Source: Tachypleus tridentatus (taxonomy: Eukaryota > Arthropoda > Merostomata > Xiphosura > Limulidae). Taken from it: DNA of 64,000 nt. Within the stretch, counting starts at the first letter, position 1, and the number at the start of each line of letters is the position of its first letter. Location: positions 2,604,001-2,668,000 of the forward strand of contig NC_134825.1 of NCBI RefSeq assembly GCF_004210375.1, read 5' to 3'. The notes beneath the pieces are model-generated. The model was not told the origin of the DNA, made no database searches, and was given only the letters and a program-made list of their open reading frames with translations. The position numbers and the translations under genes were made by a program. This document shows positions 1 through 12,697 of the stretch, piece after piece.

Positions 1-3000
1 GTGTAGTGAAAGCAACATCACCAATATATAGTGTTGTATAAAAAATACACTAGTGTGTAGTGAAAGTAACATCACCAATATATAGTGTTGTATAAAAAAT
101 AACTAGTGTGTAGTGAAAGCAACATCACCAATATATAGTGTTGTATAAAAATACACTAGTGTGAAAGTGAAAGCAACATCACCAATATATAGTGTTGTAT
201 AAAATACACTAACCAGTGCAGTGAAAGCAACATCACCAATATATAGTGTTGTATAAAAAATACACTAGTGTGTAGTGAAAGCAACATCACCAATATATAG
301 TGTTGTATGCAAAAACATAACTAGTGTGTAGTGAAAGCAACATCACCAATATATAGTGTTGTATAAAAATACACTAGTGTAGTGAAAGTAACATCACCAA
401 TATATAGTGTTGCATAAAAATAACTAGTGTGTAGTGAAAGCAACATCACCAATATATAGTGTTGTATAAAATATAACTAGTGTGTAGTGAAAGCAACATC
501 ACCAATATATAAGTGTTGTATAAAATACAACTACCAGTGTAGTGAAAGCAACATCACCAATATATAGTGTTGTATAAAATACACTTGTGTGTAGTGAAAG
601 CAACATCACCAATATATAGTGTTGTATAAAATACACCAGTGTGTAGTGAAAGCAACATCACCAACATATAGTGTTGTATAAAATACACTAGTGTGTAGTG
701 AAAGTAACATTACCAATATATAGTGTTGTATAAAATACACCAGTGTGTAGTGAAAGCAACATCACCAATATATAGTGTTGTATAAAATATACCAGTGTGT
801 AGTGAAAGCAACATCACCAATATATAGTGTTGTATAAAATACACTAGTGTGTAAGTGAAAGTAACATCACCAATATATAGTGTTGTATAAAAAACAACTA
901 GTGTGTAGTGAAAGCAACATTACCAATATATAGTGTTGTATAAAATATAACCAGTGTGAAAGTGAAAGCAACATCACCAATATATAGTGTTGTATAAAAC
1001 AATAAAAGTGCAGTGAAAGCAACATCACCAATATATAGTGTTGTATAAAACAATAACCAGTGTGTAAGTGAAATAACATCACCAATATATAGTGTTGTAT
1101 AAAATAACTAACTAGTGTGTGTAGTGAAAGTAACATCACCAATATATAGTGTTGTATAAAATACACTAGTGTGTAGTGAAAGTAACATCACCAACATATA
1201 GTGTTGTATAAAAACATAACTAGTGTGTAGTGAAAGCAACATCACCAATATATAGTGTTGTATAAAACAATAACCAGTGCAGTAGTGAAAGCAACATCAC
1301 CAATATATAGTGTTGTATAAAAAAATAACTAGTGTGTAGTGAAAGCAACATCACCAATATATAGTGTTGTATAAAATACACTAGTGCAGTAGTGAAAGTA
1401 ACATTACCAATATATAGTGTTGTATAAAACACCACCAGTGTAGTGAAAGCAACATCACCAATATATAGTGTTGTATAAAAACACAACTAGTGTGTAGTGA
1501 AAGCAACATCACCAATATATAGTGTTGTATAAAATAATAACCAGTGTAGTGAAAGCAACATCACCAATATATAGTGTTGTATAAAATACACCATAGTGGT
1601 GTGTAGTGAAAGCAACATCACCAATATATAGTGTTGTATAAAACAATAACTAGTGTGTAGTGAAAGTAACATCACCAATATATAGTGTTGTATAAAAATA
1701 CACCAGTGTGTAGTGAAAGTAACATTACCAATATATAGTGTTGTATAAAATATACCAGTGTAGAAAGTGAAAGCAACATCACCAATATATAGTGTTGTAT
1801 AAAATATACTACCAGTGTAGTGAAAGCAACATCACCAATATATAGTGTTGTATAAAATACACTAACTAGTGTGTAGTGAAAGTAACATCACCAATATATA
1901 GTGTTGTATAAAAAAATACACCCAGTGTGTAGTGAAAGCAACATCACCAATATATAGTGTTGTATAAAAATAATAGTGTGTGTAGTGAAAGCAACATCAC
2001 CAATATATAGTGTTGTATAAAATACAACTAGTGTGCAGTGAAAGCAACATCACCAACATATAGTGTTGTATAAAACAACTAGTGTGTAGTGAAAGTAACA
2101 TCACCAATATATAGTGTTGTATAAAATACAACCAGTGTGTAGTGAAAGCAACATCACCAATATATAGTGTTGTATAAAATACCAACCAGTGTGTAGTGAA
2201 AGCAACATTACCAATATATAGTGTTGTATAAAAACAATAACTGGTGTGTAGTGAAAGCAACATCAACCAACATATAGTGTTGTATAAAAAATACACTGGC
2301 GTGTAGTGAAAGTAACATTACCAATATATAGTGTTGTATAAAAACAACAACTGGTGTGTAGTGAAAGCAACATCACCAATATATAGTGTTGTATAAAACA
2401 CACCAGTGTGTAGTGAAAGCAACATCACCAATATATAGTGTAGTGCATAAAATACACTCAGAGCAGTGAAAGCAACATCACCAATATATAGTTGTTGTGT
2501 AAAAAAATAACTGAAGTGTGTAGTGAAAGCAACATCACCAACATATAGTGTTTGTATAAAAATACACTTGTGTGTAGTGAAAGTAACATCACCAATATAT
2601 AGTGTTGTATAAAATCACACTTGTGTGTAGTGAAAGCAACATCACCAATATATAGTGTTGTATAAAATACAACTAGTGTGTAGTGAAAGCAACATCACCA
2701 ATATATAGTGTTGTATAAAATATAACTAGTGTGTAGTGAAAGTAACATCACCAATATATAGTGTTGTATAAAACAATAACTAGTGTGTAAAGTGAAAGCA
2801 ACATCACCAATATATAGTGTTGTATAAAATACACTAGTGTGTAGTGAAAGTAACATCACCAATATATAGTGTTGTATAAAATACACTAGTGTGTAGTGAA
2901 AGTAACATCACCAATATATAGTGTTGTATAAAAACACAACTAGTGTAGTGAAAGTAACATTACCAACATATAGTGTTGTATAAAATACACTAGTGTGTAG

Positions 3001-3725
3001 TGAAAGTAACATCACCAATATATAGTGTTGTATAAAAAATATACTAGTGTGTAGTGAAAGTAACATCACCAATATATAGTGTTGTATAAAAAATATACTA
3101 GTGCAGTAGTGAAAGTAACATCACCAATATATAGTGTTGTATAAAAACACTAACCAGTGTGTAGTGAAAGCAACATCACCAATATATAGTGTTGTATAAA
3201 ATACACCAGTGTGTAGTGAAAGTAACATCACCAATATATAGTGTTGTATAAAATACACTAGTGTGTAGTGAAAGTAACATTACCAATATATAGTGTTTGT
3301 AAAAAATATACACTAGTGTGTAGTGAAAGTAACATTACCAATATATAGTGTTGTATAAAATACACTAGTGTGTAGTGAAAGTAACATTACCAATATATAG
3401 TGTTGTATAAAATACACTAGTGTGTAGTGAAAGTAACATTACCAATATATAGTGTTGTATAAAATACACTTGTGAGTAGTGAAAGTAACATTACCAATAT
3501 ATAGTGTTGTATAAAATACACATGTGAGTAGTGAAAGTAACATTACCAATATATAGTGTTGTATAAAATACACTTGTGAGTAGTGAAAGTAACATTACCA
3601 ATATATAGTGTTGTATAAAATACACTAGTGTGTAGTGAAAGTAACATTACCAATACATAGTGTTGTATAACATACACTAGTGTGTAGTGAAAGTAACATT
3701 ACCAATATATAGTGTTGTATTGTAT
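1..3725. repeat. Minisatellite array, 52-60 bp unit, about 67 copies
   Basis: Each unit has a conserved core (agtgaaagYaacatYacc, then atatatagtgttgtataaa) and a variable 8-15 bp linker that often contains the perfect palindrome ACACTAGTGT. TAGTGT in the core can pair with ACACTA in the linker, so each unit could form a small hairpin. The 3' end, from about 3280, is more uniform (52-bp units, gtaacattacc variant). The 5' part has many indels in the linker. The array runs off the left window edge. Short open frames on the minus strand only reflect the repeat. Confidence 0.95.
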
Positions 3726-3845
3726 CCTTGGGTCTATCCTTTTGGATTTTAGTAAAAATAACCGAGTACACTTTATGTTATGATAACAGACTTTTACTCA
3801 ACAGAAATTCTGAAAGTAACGATATGCACCCTAATGTAGTTTAGA

Positions 3846-3955
3846 GTAGGTTGTCATACTAAGGATAAACATGGTAACTCGTATGTAACATTGAATAGGT
3901 TGTCATACTGAGGATAAACCTGGTAACTCATATGTAACACTGAGTAGGTTGTCAA
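3846..3955. repeat. Short tandem repeat, 49 bp, about 2.2 copies
   Basis: The segment starting taggttgtcatact occurs at about 3847 and 3896 and starts a third time near 3945. It lies in otherwise unique sequence between the first array and the mariner-like element. Confidence 0.8.
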
Positions 3956-4058
3956 ATATTAAACCAGCCACATATCTTTCTGGATCTGCCAAAGAATTTT
4001 CATCTCAAACACAGTTTACTACAAAATAGTGAATAGAAGAACCTGTTTAGTCTACAAC

Positions 4059-5407
4059 TACAGTATGTGCCAAAAAAATGTGTACACACTTTGAATGATT
4101 ATAAATACAATATTTATTAAAATATATCTAGGTTTTGTAATCCAAGCTTAAGAAAAATGTAGAATCTTTTGAGTTATCGTAGGTGTTTGAACTGATGACC
4201 GTTCTGATCCAGGCACTGCTGATAATGCAGACAGATGGAATTGCAAACTTCACAAAAATATTTTCATTTAGTATTTGGGTGCTTTCAGTTTCTGCTGTCA
4301 GATCATCGATTGCTGCAGGTTTTGGGCTATAAACCTTATCTTTGACGTATCCCCATAAAAAAAGTCCAGAGGTGTGAGATCTGGTGAACAGTCCAGAGGT
4401 GTGAGGTCTGGTGAACAGTCCAGAGGTGTGAGGTCTGGTAAACAGTCCAGAGGTGTGAGGTCTGGTGAACAGTCCAGAGGTATGAGGTCTGGTGAACAGT
4501 CTAGAGGTGTGAGGTCTGGTGAACAGTCTAGAGGTGTGAGATCTGGTGAACAGTCTAGAGGTGTGAGATCTGGTGAACAGTCTAGAGGTGTGAGGTCTGG
4601 TGAACGTGGGGAAATCCATTGCTACCTCTTTGCTCAATTCATCTGTTCGTCAAATTTTCATCAAGATAGGTCCTCACATTACGATGGTAGTGGGGAAATA
4701 AAACTCCTTATCTCCAAATTGCTCTCAAATGCGTTGCACGACAGATTCTTGCAGCAAGTTCAGATAAACGAGACCAGTGACTCTGTTTTTGAAAAAGAAT
4801 AGTCCAGTTACACCCAATTCTAATAATCCACACAGACCGTAACCCCTGGTAAGTTTACGTGGTGTTCAACCATAACATGTGGCTTCTGAGGTGGTCAGTA
4901 GGTGCAATTGTGGCAATTAACTTAGCCATTTAACTTAAATCATCTTCATTGAGGATGTGGACTAATACCAGAATAAAACCTTTCCAATGAATGCGCTTCA
5001 ACATGCGATGGATCCTTGATTTTGGAATTCCTGTCTCTCGGGCTGTTTGCCGAACAGATTTTATTGGAGATCGGTGGAGACTTTCCAACAGATCTGCTTG
5101 TTGTGTGGGACTGGTGGACAACTGCAGACTTCCAGAATGCCCTTTATGGACGTCATAAACAGTTCCATTTGTTTCAAACTTATCTCTGATGCAGTAATGA
5201 TGAGTCACATTGGTGGATCTGTTTGAAACTCCCTTCTAAACAATTTTACACTTCAGCTATGTTCTCACACTTCCAGTAACACTTTAACATAAATTTACTT
5301 TTATCAAAACTTAGTCTTGCTTCTACCATTACTTCAAATCAGTTGCACCTGTTTGAATGAGTTATAATCATTCATAGTGTGTGTACATGTTTTTGGGATA
5401 CCCTGTA
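4059..5407 (-). mobile_element. Decayed mariner/IS630-type DNA transposon with TIRs
   Basis: Imperfect terminal inverted repeats of about 45 bp flank the element: 4059-4104 matches the reverse complement of 5362-5407, and both ends abut TA, the usual target of this superfamily. On the minus strand, 5208-4930 encodes a helix-turn-helix segment (SPIKSVRQTARETGIPKSR), and about 4390-4310 encodes the PxDFFLWGYVKDKVY-like segment typical of these transposases (here GLFLWGYVKDKVYSPKP). The middle is frameshifted and partly missing, so the element is inactive. A 27-bp array has grown within the coding region. Confidence 0.85.
4363..4605. repeat. Minisatellite, exactly 9 copies of 27 bp, inside transposase
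   Basis: Nine head-to-tail 27-bp units without indels (agtccagaggtgtgaggt plus tctggtgaac). In the transposase frame on the minus strand the unit encodes nine residues (RLFTRSHTS-like), so the reading frame is kept. The unit overlaps the codons just before the conserved LFLWGY motif, so it is a local amplification of the transposase's own sequence. Confidence 0.95.
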
Positions 5408-5799
5408 TTAGTACTAATGCTGTGCTACCTGTTACTGAAGGACTTTTTTGGATTTTTCTGTCCAATTCAGTTCTGTAATTTAGCTGAAATTCAACAACAT
5501 TACCCAATTTAGAATACAACAAACTATAATTGGAAGGAAGCAAGGGCATCAGATCCAGTTTAAAATCATTTCCAAAGTGAACAGATCAGATTAATAAGAA
5601 ACTATTCATCTATTTCCATGTGACCAGTTTATAGATGTCATAAAAAATAGATATGAAAATTGGGCTGAAGTAAAGTAGATATAAATCTTTAAAGAAAGCT
5701 CTCTGGTTGGAACTTGAATCTTTTAGAGTTACGGAGAAACAATTAAATGCACCATTTTGAAGTTATGGAATCATAAGGTCAAGAAGTATAGAATTATCT
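5408..5799. other. Unassigned sequence
   Basis: No gene, RNA or clear repeat is recognised. The AT-rich sequence next to gypsy copy A could be the decayed 5' part of that element, but no motif shows this. Confidence 0.4.
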
Positions 5800-7042
5800 T
5801 CTTCCTGTAACAGTAGCTTAGAAGAAATGAAAGGATTAGTTAGACATCTGTATACATGGAACATAAACTGTAAGACGATAGATGTTTCAAGAGCGACTTG
5901 AAAGTATGTATTATCAGTAACTGCAGACCAAAGTGTGTAGGGAATAAGAACTCCTTTCAGAGGATACCAGTAAGAAGGAACTGTTATAGATATGGGATAT
6001 CTGGCTATTACAGCTAAGACTATAGAGAATTAATTAACGACTGTTGGTACACCAATAAGCCAATACCTCATGGATAAGTCTTCAAATCCAACCACATCAA
6101 AAGAAGAACAAAGGGCTAATCAGGAAACCATAATTAGCTGGATTTGTGTGGCAAATATCAGTTCATAATATCCCATCTACCCCAAACGAGTTAAGAAATT
6201 TATTCTTTAAAGAAACCAGTCCACAGATGGGAAGTTTTACAGTGCTTTTATCAACATTGATTCTACAGAAACAATTATTTGACTTGATTTGCTAATTAAA
6301 AACAGGGAATTGCTTCCAACATTGATGAAGGAAGACGTGAATAACAAACAGACATAAAAGTTTCAATAAGAGGGAAGTGCCCTTAGTGTAAGAAGTAACT
6401 TATATCAAGGAACATAGCAAGTTGAGAGCTTACTTCATGTGCATACATGGATGTGTTTAGGCTAGCTTCAAGTAGCTTGACAGTCCATGATTAAGAAATC
6501 CTTGCATACTATATGACAGTTACTACAATAGAGGTTAAATGTTTTGTAACAATAAGGATGGCAGTTATTATATTAAGAGGTGAAATACCAAGTGTTAATA
6601 GAATTGATCATCAAAAGAAATGTGAAAGTCTGGTGCCAAGTCTGGGTGGGATTTTCAAGATGTGAAACATCAGAAGTTGATAAGACCTTTGTGACAAGAT
6701 GTTGGAAGTCTGATATTATATGAAGACAACTTACCACTTTACCTACAAAAGCTGTACAACTGAACCTATAGATCAATGCCAGAGATTACTTGATTTATTT
6801 ATGAAATATCAAGATAGTTTCTCTGGTGCAGTTTGACTGAGACCAAAGAGGTAAAACATCTTCTAAAATGGAGATGCAGCCCCAGTACAACAGTTAGCTG
6901 GACAATTTCCACATGTAAAACAGGTTGAGCTTTCAAAGAGATAAAAATCATGGTATAATAGAATCAAGTATTAGTTCTTGGGTACCAAATATCTTACTTT
7001 TGAAGAAGAAGAATAGAGCAACAAATATTTTTTTCTTGTAAG

Positions 7043-7451
7043 AAAGTTCACCGAATCACACGTACACAAAACAGTGGCTACCTAAAGTTCACCAAATCAC
7101 ACGTACACAAAACAGTGGCTACCTAAAGTTCACCGAATCACACGTACACAAAACAGTGGCTACCTAAAGTTCACCGAATCACACGTACACAAAACAGTGG
7201 CTACCTAAATTTCACTGAATCACACGTACACAAAACAGTGGCTACCTAAAGTTCACTGAATCACACGTACATAAAACAGTGGCTACCTAAAGTTCACTGA
7301 ATCACACGTACACAAAACAGTGGCTACCTAAAGTTCACTGAATCACACGTACACAAAACAGTGGCTACCTAAAGTTCACTGAATCACACGTACACAAAAC
7401 AGTGGCTACCTAAAGTTCACTGAATCACACGTACACAAAACAGTGGCTACC
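7043..7451. repeat. Minisatellite, 10 copies of 41 bp, inside gypsy RT
   Basis: Ten near-identical units of aaagttcaccgaatcacacg plus tacacaaaacagtggctacct. The last unit runs directly into the RT segment beginning YLLQTTD...NRFFTL, and the unit can be read as VHRITRTQNSGY, matching the stretch just before YPLPRID in gypsy RT. The unit is therefore a piece of the element's own RT. Because 41 is not a multiple of three, the frame is destroyed. Confidence 0.93.
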
Positions 7452-8691
7452 TGCTGCAAACAACTGACTAACAGGTTTTTCACACTGGCTCTAAATAGTG
7501 AACATTGGCAAGTGCAAATTAATAAAGCAACTAGAAGAAACAACCGTTACTGCAGGAAAAAGATTGTGCTACCATTGGGAATATGTAATACACTTGCTAC
7601 ATTTCAGTGAATAATGAAGTGTGCTGTATCTGAACTATCCAGGAATGTCATTCTCATCTACTTGAATGGCATTATTGCATAAGGTAAGACCTTTGATAAT
7701 GTGAAGGTTATTGATTTGTTGAACATAGATTCCTCTGCTGAACCTGAAAAAATGGGAATTGTTCCATCAACACGTATGCTTCCTGGGATATGGAGTCAGT
7801 AGTTAGAAAAAAATTGAGAATTGGTCAGTACCAAAGAACCTGTATGAGGTAAGATGATTCATGGACTTTTCTCATACGAAGCTCATTCTCTACACAAATT
7901 ACTTGAAGTCAAATAAATTTTCTTGGACTGTTGACTACAAATAAAAGTTCAGAAAAGTGAAGAAATAATATACTAATAGTACTGTGTTAGCTTATCTAAC
8001 TCTTGAAAATTCACTCATTAGGTGGAGATGCTTATATTTTTACGGTGGGAACAATGTCATCACAAGTATAACATGTAAAAGAGCATATGATTACCTACTG
8101 TCCTATTATAGCAAGACTAAGAATGCTGCAGAAAAAATGTGTTGTACTTCTCAGAAAGAGTCACTGAGTGTTGTCCCGAGTCATTTCTATCATCATCTGC
8201 ATGGACAAAACTTAGTTTGGACAGACCATGCAGCACTGAATGGATGGATTTTCACAGTTCAGAAGACCATATGACAAATTGACTGTAAAATTTCCAGGAA
8301 TACAACTTTAATATTGTACATCATCTTTGATGGAACTATGTAATTATGACACATTATTTCTAAGACCATGTAAGAATGTAAATTTTAAAACGATGATAAA
8401 TATTAGTAAGTAAAGTACTACAGAGTATAATGAAAAATGTAATGGTGAATAACAAATGTTTTCTAGTACTCAGTTGAAATATACTCAGACATAGCATAAG
8501 AGTTTGAAACCATTTGTTCGTTGGATGAAGAATAATACAGAAAAATGAAAAACATTTACACCATGCAGCTCAAGTCAAAATTGTATTTGGCACAGTGAGA
8601 TTTATTATACTCGTTGCATTGGAAATGGGAAGTTGCTAGTGAACAGAAACACTGATTACATTGATACTTCCACAGTTTTTACAATCTAAAT

Positions 8692-9056
8692 CACACTGCT
8701 ATCTCTACAACCTGAACACTTAGATGCTACGTAACCACTGGAACAAAGTAAAAAAATGCATTACTTCTATTCAGTTTGGTTCTAAAGCACTCTGCTATCT
8801 CCACAACCTAGACACTTAGATGCTATGAAACCACTGGAACAAATAAAAGAATGCATTCCCCTTGGTGGACTCAGCAGATAGTCTAATGTTGTTTTGCTGT
8901 AAGAAAAACACACACACACACACACACAAAAGAATGCATTACTTCTATTGGGTTTGGTTCTAAAGTACCCTGTCATTTCTGCAATCTAAACACTTAGGTG
9001 CTATGAAACCACTGGAACAAGTAAAAGAATGCATTACTTCTGTTGGGTTTGGTTCT
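8692..9056. repeat. Tandem repeat, 3 copies of about 95 bp, from gypsy integrase
   Basis: Copies start at about 8692, 8788 and 8966; the second is split by a 70-bp SINE. Each unit encodes a version of HLxAMKPLEQxKECITSxGFGS, the HHCC zinc-binding part of integrase. The third copy continues into unique integrase sequence (VDL then KTGANCDSS, like DVEDWCxNCDxC). The triplication therefore arose in place. Confidence 0.85.
8858..8927 (+). mobile_element. 5'-truncated SINE tail with target-site duplication
   Basis: A 70-bp insertion with the SINE 3' segment ggtggactcagcagatagtc, gttttgctgtaag and a (CA)n tail. It is flanked by a 13-bp direct repeat aaaagaatgcatt at 8845-8857 and 8928-8940. Removing it restores the 95-bp tandem unit, so it inserted after the triplication. 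Confidence 0.85.
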
Positions 9057-9890
9057 GTGGATCTGTAGAAAACTGGTGCAAATTGTGATAGTTCTGATGT
9101 CAACAAAATGGTTTAAGAGCATCTTGAAAAGACACAACCATGTATCATTAAATCATTTGTTTATGTGGATGAACATCATAAAATATGGAGTCATGATCTG
9201 TCATTGCTATATTTATGAATTATTGAACAGGAGTACATGAATCTGCAGACAACACACCATCGTCTTTGATATTTGGAAGCAAACTTAAGAGTACCATTGG
9301 AACTGCTATGTTCACATCTATAGTAATTACTCAGTAATATCTTACACAGGATATGCAGAGGAATACATTGAGGTCATACATCACATTATCCTCAAAATTT
9401 AGTTTATAGCAAGAATAAAAGTTTGTAAAGTGAAATTGTATGGCTGTAAAACCTCTGCTGCAAGGAAGGACACACTTGAAACTCTAGCAGGTTTTGGGAA
9501 GGGTCATGAATTGAAAAAATACAGAGAGATGGGTTAAAGGTCACCTACTGTTATTATTTATGGAAATAGTCATTAAGATAACTTCTTTGTAATTCTAGAG
9601 AAGCATTTGTCAGTAGAAAGAAAGTAAACCTGCTGAAGAATCCAGCTTTCCTGTCAAGACCACTTCCAGAGGATCAATATGGATGGATCTATCACTGGAT
9701 TCACTCAGTCACCTATCTAAAAGGAATTTCCATACGACAGGATAGCCAGTGGTACAGAGTAGAAAAAGGTCAATCCATCTGCATTCCATGATTTTTGGAA
9801 GAGAAAGCCACCAAAACGGGATGGTGAATGTACAGTTTAATATAGTATTTTATTTTTGTATTAGGATTGTTCAGGATATTTCACTTACCA

Positions 9891-12544
9891 AGAAGGGAGC
9901 ATTGTTGTAAGCTCTATTTTCAGTATTATAATATAGATGTATGCTGGAGTGAGCTGCTAATTGGGGTGGCATGATGATGAAGATATGATAATTGAGTTTA
10001 CCAGGTATGCAGAAGTAGGAAGGTTATGATATAAATACAAGTGAAGTATTCAGTAAGAAGTTAGTAAATGTTTAGTAAGAGAATCTAATTTCATAAAAGT
10101 TATTCAGTGAGAGTTATTTAGATTAGCCATGAAATTGTGTAAATTTGTTAACTGTAAATTAGCATAATATACCATTCATTGATGAGGAGGTTCTGATGAA
10201 ACATTAATTTTTAACTTAAGTCTACAACTTGTTTCAAGGTAAATGTAGTCTGCAGAAACATTATAGAATACTCTATGATAAAAGCTAATTGTTTATTGTT
10301 ATGTAAATTGAACTTTATTATTTTCTCCAAATATTTCAAAAGAGTCTGTCCAATGATAGAACATTTCACAGCACCAATAATCAAAATCTTAAAATGTTTA
10401 CTTTGTTGTGGTATCATTAGCTAATGCAGTGCATTGAAAATTTTCATAGATCTTACATCAAGAAGAATTATATTGTACCAGTACATGAAAATACAAGCCA
10501 GTGTTACTCTCCATCTGAGAATTAATATGCTATAATGAAATAACTCCTTCAATTTCTATTTCTAAGATCTAACACATCAACTTACACCTTATTAACATAA
10601 ACAATTAATGCTTTTTTACTATTTTATGTTTTAGGCTTCACATTAAAATAGTGTTTTTATTTTTTGAAATACAGGGGTTGAATATGTTACATTGAAATTA
10701 TTTTAGAGCCCATGTTGCAATATCCAGTCATGTTCTATTTGATGGTCATGCACCTTGACAGTAACTCTGCAGCATTGCAGGAAGGTGGTCATAAAGCTGT
10801 TGTGCTGCAATTATACTTGCATTCTTTTATTCTTTTCTTATGAAGATCACAGTTTCTCTTTGTCCATTTCAATTTTCCAATATCACGAAACTCCATAGTT
10901 GTCACATTCTGTAATATGACTGGTATATCTTTATATGGGATAACGTTTTACCCCCTCAGTCTCTAGCTACTTGGGATACAGGAGGTGTTGTGCATGAATT
11001 ATGACCAGAAACCTTAACTTGGTGAACCTATACCCTGTTGGCTTCATTATGTTGCTTGTTATTGCCTGGAAGATGTGGATGACTTTTGCTACTTTGTGTT
11101 CATAGATTCTCACCTGTTATGCTACACTATGCTTTCTGCTGTTGCAGGTCTTTGTTAGTTTGAATGGTGTTAGTGACATGATTCACATTTCTTACTTTTA
11201 CAATGACAATGACAACAAGGGATATTCTAACCTTGGAAATTCTAAATCTTCAATATGAACAGACATCTATATGATCCAAAATCTTGAATGTTTTCCATTG
11301 GAAAGTACTGTTACATACCCTTCCAAAAATGAAATCAGTTTTTGGAAGCATCATACTTCCTAGAAATCACCAAAAAATGTTAAAAAGTAGTTTTGATATA
11401 CTCTGGAACGTTATTAGCTGTTACCATCAATTAACTTCTTGCTTTACATATAAAAAATTGTTTTAATATAATGTACTTAACACTTTTTGTACAATGTGGA
11501 TAAAGACAGCAGTTGACACTAGCTGACATATAAACACATAAAGGTATTATTTCACATTTTTGATACACAATACATCTATAATGTTTCGTTGTTTTCATTT
11601 ATGTCATCATAATGTTAGGAAAAATCTTTAAAAATTTATATATTTACGTTGTTGAAACACTATTTTCCATTGTCTGAAAGTTTGAACAATGTTTGAATAT
11701 AAAAGTCATTGAAAACAAAGTTATGTGTGCTTTACTGTATTCTGAAGAAATATGTATAATTAAGATATAAATACATGTGTTTTGTACAGGTATGTACATA
11801 CTAATTATGCTTAAGAATATGTTTGGAATAGGCTGAGAGAAATACTCAAAGTAAAGTACACTTTTATGTGCCATGTTTCATGCTTTTATTGGAATTGTTT
11901 TCCTGTCCTTCTCAGTTTGCTATATGTTGTAGCTACTGTTTCTGAAGGCCTTACCACCTACTATCCACTCTTTGTTAACACATACTTCCAAGACCAAATA
12001 TAAGTAAACAAAGGCCATTTGGCCTGCATCAGAGAATCTGACAGATGTGTATGCAACTGAATTGAATTCTAGTTTCTATAATCATTTTTCCAATTCACAC
12101 AAACACTGAAAGTAAGTAACAGCTGGAAGTGAGTGGTCCATCGTCACCATCATCTTTATATATATAACAGTACTGTGATATACACCTAGCTCTTCATCTT
12201 TTGATTTCTCTGTTAGAATACTGTTGTAACTACAACTTTGTACAGGAAACATTGCTTTTTATTGAAATGGAAAGTTTAGTTTTCTAATAAAAACAGAATA
12301 TTAATGTTTTACTTCTTTTGAAACTATCTAAGTCTAACCTTAATTATTAGGAGATTACCACGAACTGAATATATTGGCTCATGTTTTCAGCAGTGTACCA
12401 CCACTTAACAATTTGCAGATTCTTTAAAGAAAGTGCAGTAAATCATTTGTAAAATTGAATTTGTTATAAGACTAAACAGTGTTTAAGTTAATGTATCAGT
12501 GGATGTGTGTCATTATTTATTATTATATTTTCATTACATGTAAG
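9891..12544. other. AT-rich sequence upstream of the first visible GNPTAB exon
   Basis: No exon of GNPTAB with the expected preceding peptide was found here, so this is most likely intron. Poly-T and AT-rich runs are common. Short open frames at 10211-10417, 11284-11466 and 11644-11874 have no recognisable domains. Segment 10690-11200 has a different, less AT-rich texture and could be an old transposon, but I could not name it. Confidence 0.5.
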
Positions 12545-12697
12545 ATTTCCCGACGAGTTTGATGCTACTTCATCACGTAAGATACGTAGTGGAAAAGACA
12601 TGCAGTTTGCTTTTTCATATTTCTATTTTCTCATCAGTGAAAAACAAAATATTTCCATAAAAGAAATATTTGACAGGTTTGACACTGATCATTCAGG
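12545..12697 (+). CDS. GNPTAB exon a (end of conserved Stealth-type region, first half of EF-hand)
   Basis: The acceptor AG is at 12543-12544 and the donor GTAAGT starts at 12698. The exon enters after two bases of an Arg codon and leaves after GG of a Gly codon. It encodes FPDEFDATSSRKIRSGK, then DMQFAFSYFYFLISEKQ and IFDRFDTDHS. DMQFAFSYFY is almost identical to the vertebrate protein and belongs to the conserved sugar-phosphate transferase (Stealth) region. The first half of the EF-hand loop (D-T-D-H-S-G) is here. Confidence 0.94.

Larger units (their letters stand above)
6790..9500 (+). pseudogene. gypsy pol pseudogene (RT, RNase H, integrase)
   Basis: Reverse transcriptase: NRFFTLALNSEHWQVQI at about 7468 and ICNTLATFQ then LIYLNGIIA at about 7582-7680, matching family motifs FGLCNAPATFQ and VYLDDIIV with both catalytic aspartates changed. 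RNase H: FYHHLHGQNLVWTDHAALN at about 8190-8245, as in the usual FRHYLYG...TDHAAL. Integrase: HLxxMKPLEQxKECITSxGFG at 8800-9056, corresponding to the HHCC zinc-binding domain, and YLEANLRVPLELLCSHL at about 9270-9320 near the end of the core. Stops interrupt every domain, so no product is expected. Confidence 0.8.
5800..9890 (+). mobile_element. Decayed Ty3/gypsy retrotransposon, copy A
   Basis: Ordered gag-pol landmarks sit on the + strand, all broken by stops and frameshifts. A degenerate CCHC zinc knuckle lies near 5985-6030 (CYRYGISGYYS then DYREN). The start of reverse transcriptase (YQDSFSGAV) is near 6805, RT proper at 7470-7720, RNase H at 8060-8340, and integrase at 8590-9500. The 3' end near 9830-9890 shares the stretch around tttaatatagt with copy B at about 58970, which suggests a common LTR start. 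No intact LTR pair is visible. Two minisatellites and a SINE have arisen inside it. Confidence 0.8.

Noticed and set aside
867..2886. Minus-strand proteins with YFIQHYILVMLLSLHTS repeats
   Set aside because: Shadow frames of the 52-60 bp array, repeatedly broken.
1..3725. CRISPR array
   Set aside because: Tandem units abut with short degenerate linkers, not unique spacers of constant length, and the context is a eukaryotic genome.
4374..4802. Plus-strand 142-residue repeat protein (RSGEQSRGV)
   Set aside because: Antisense shadow of the mariner-type transposase and its 27-bp array.
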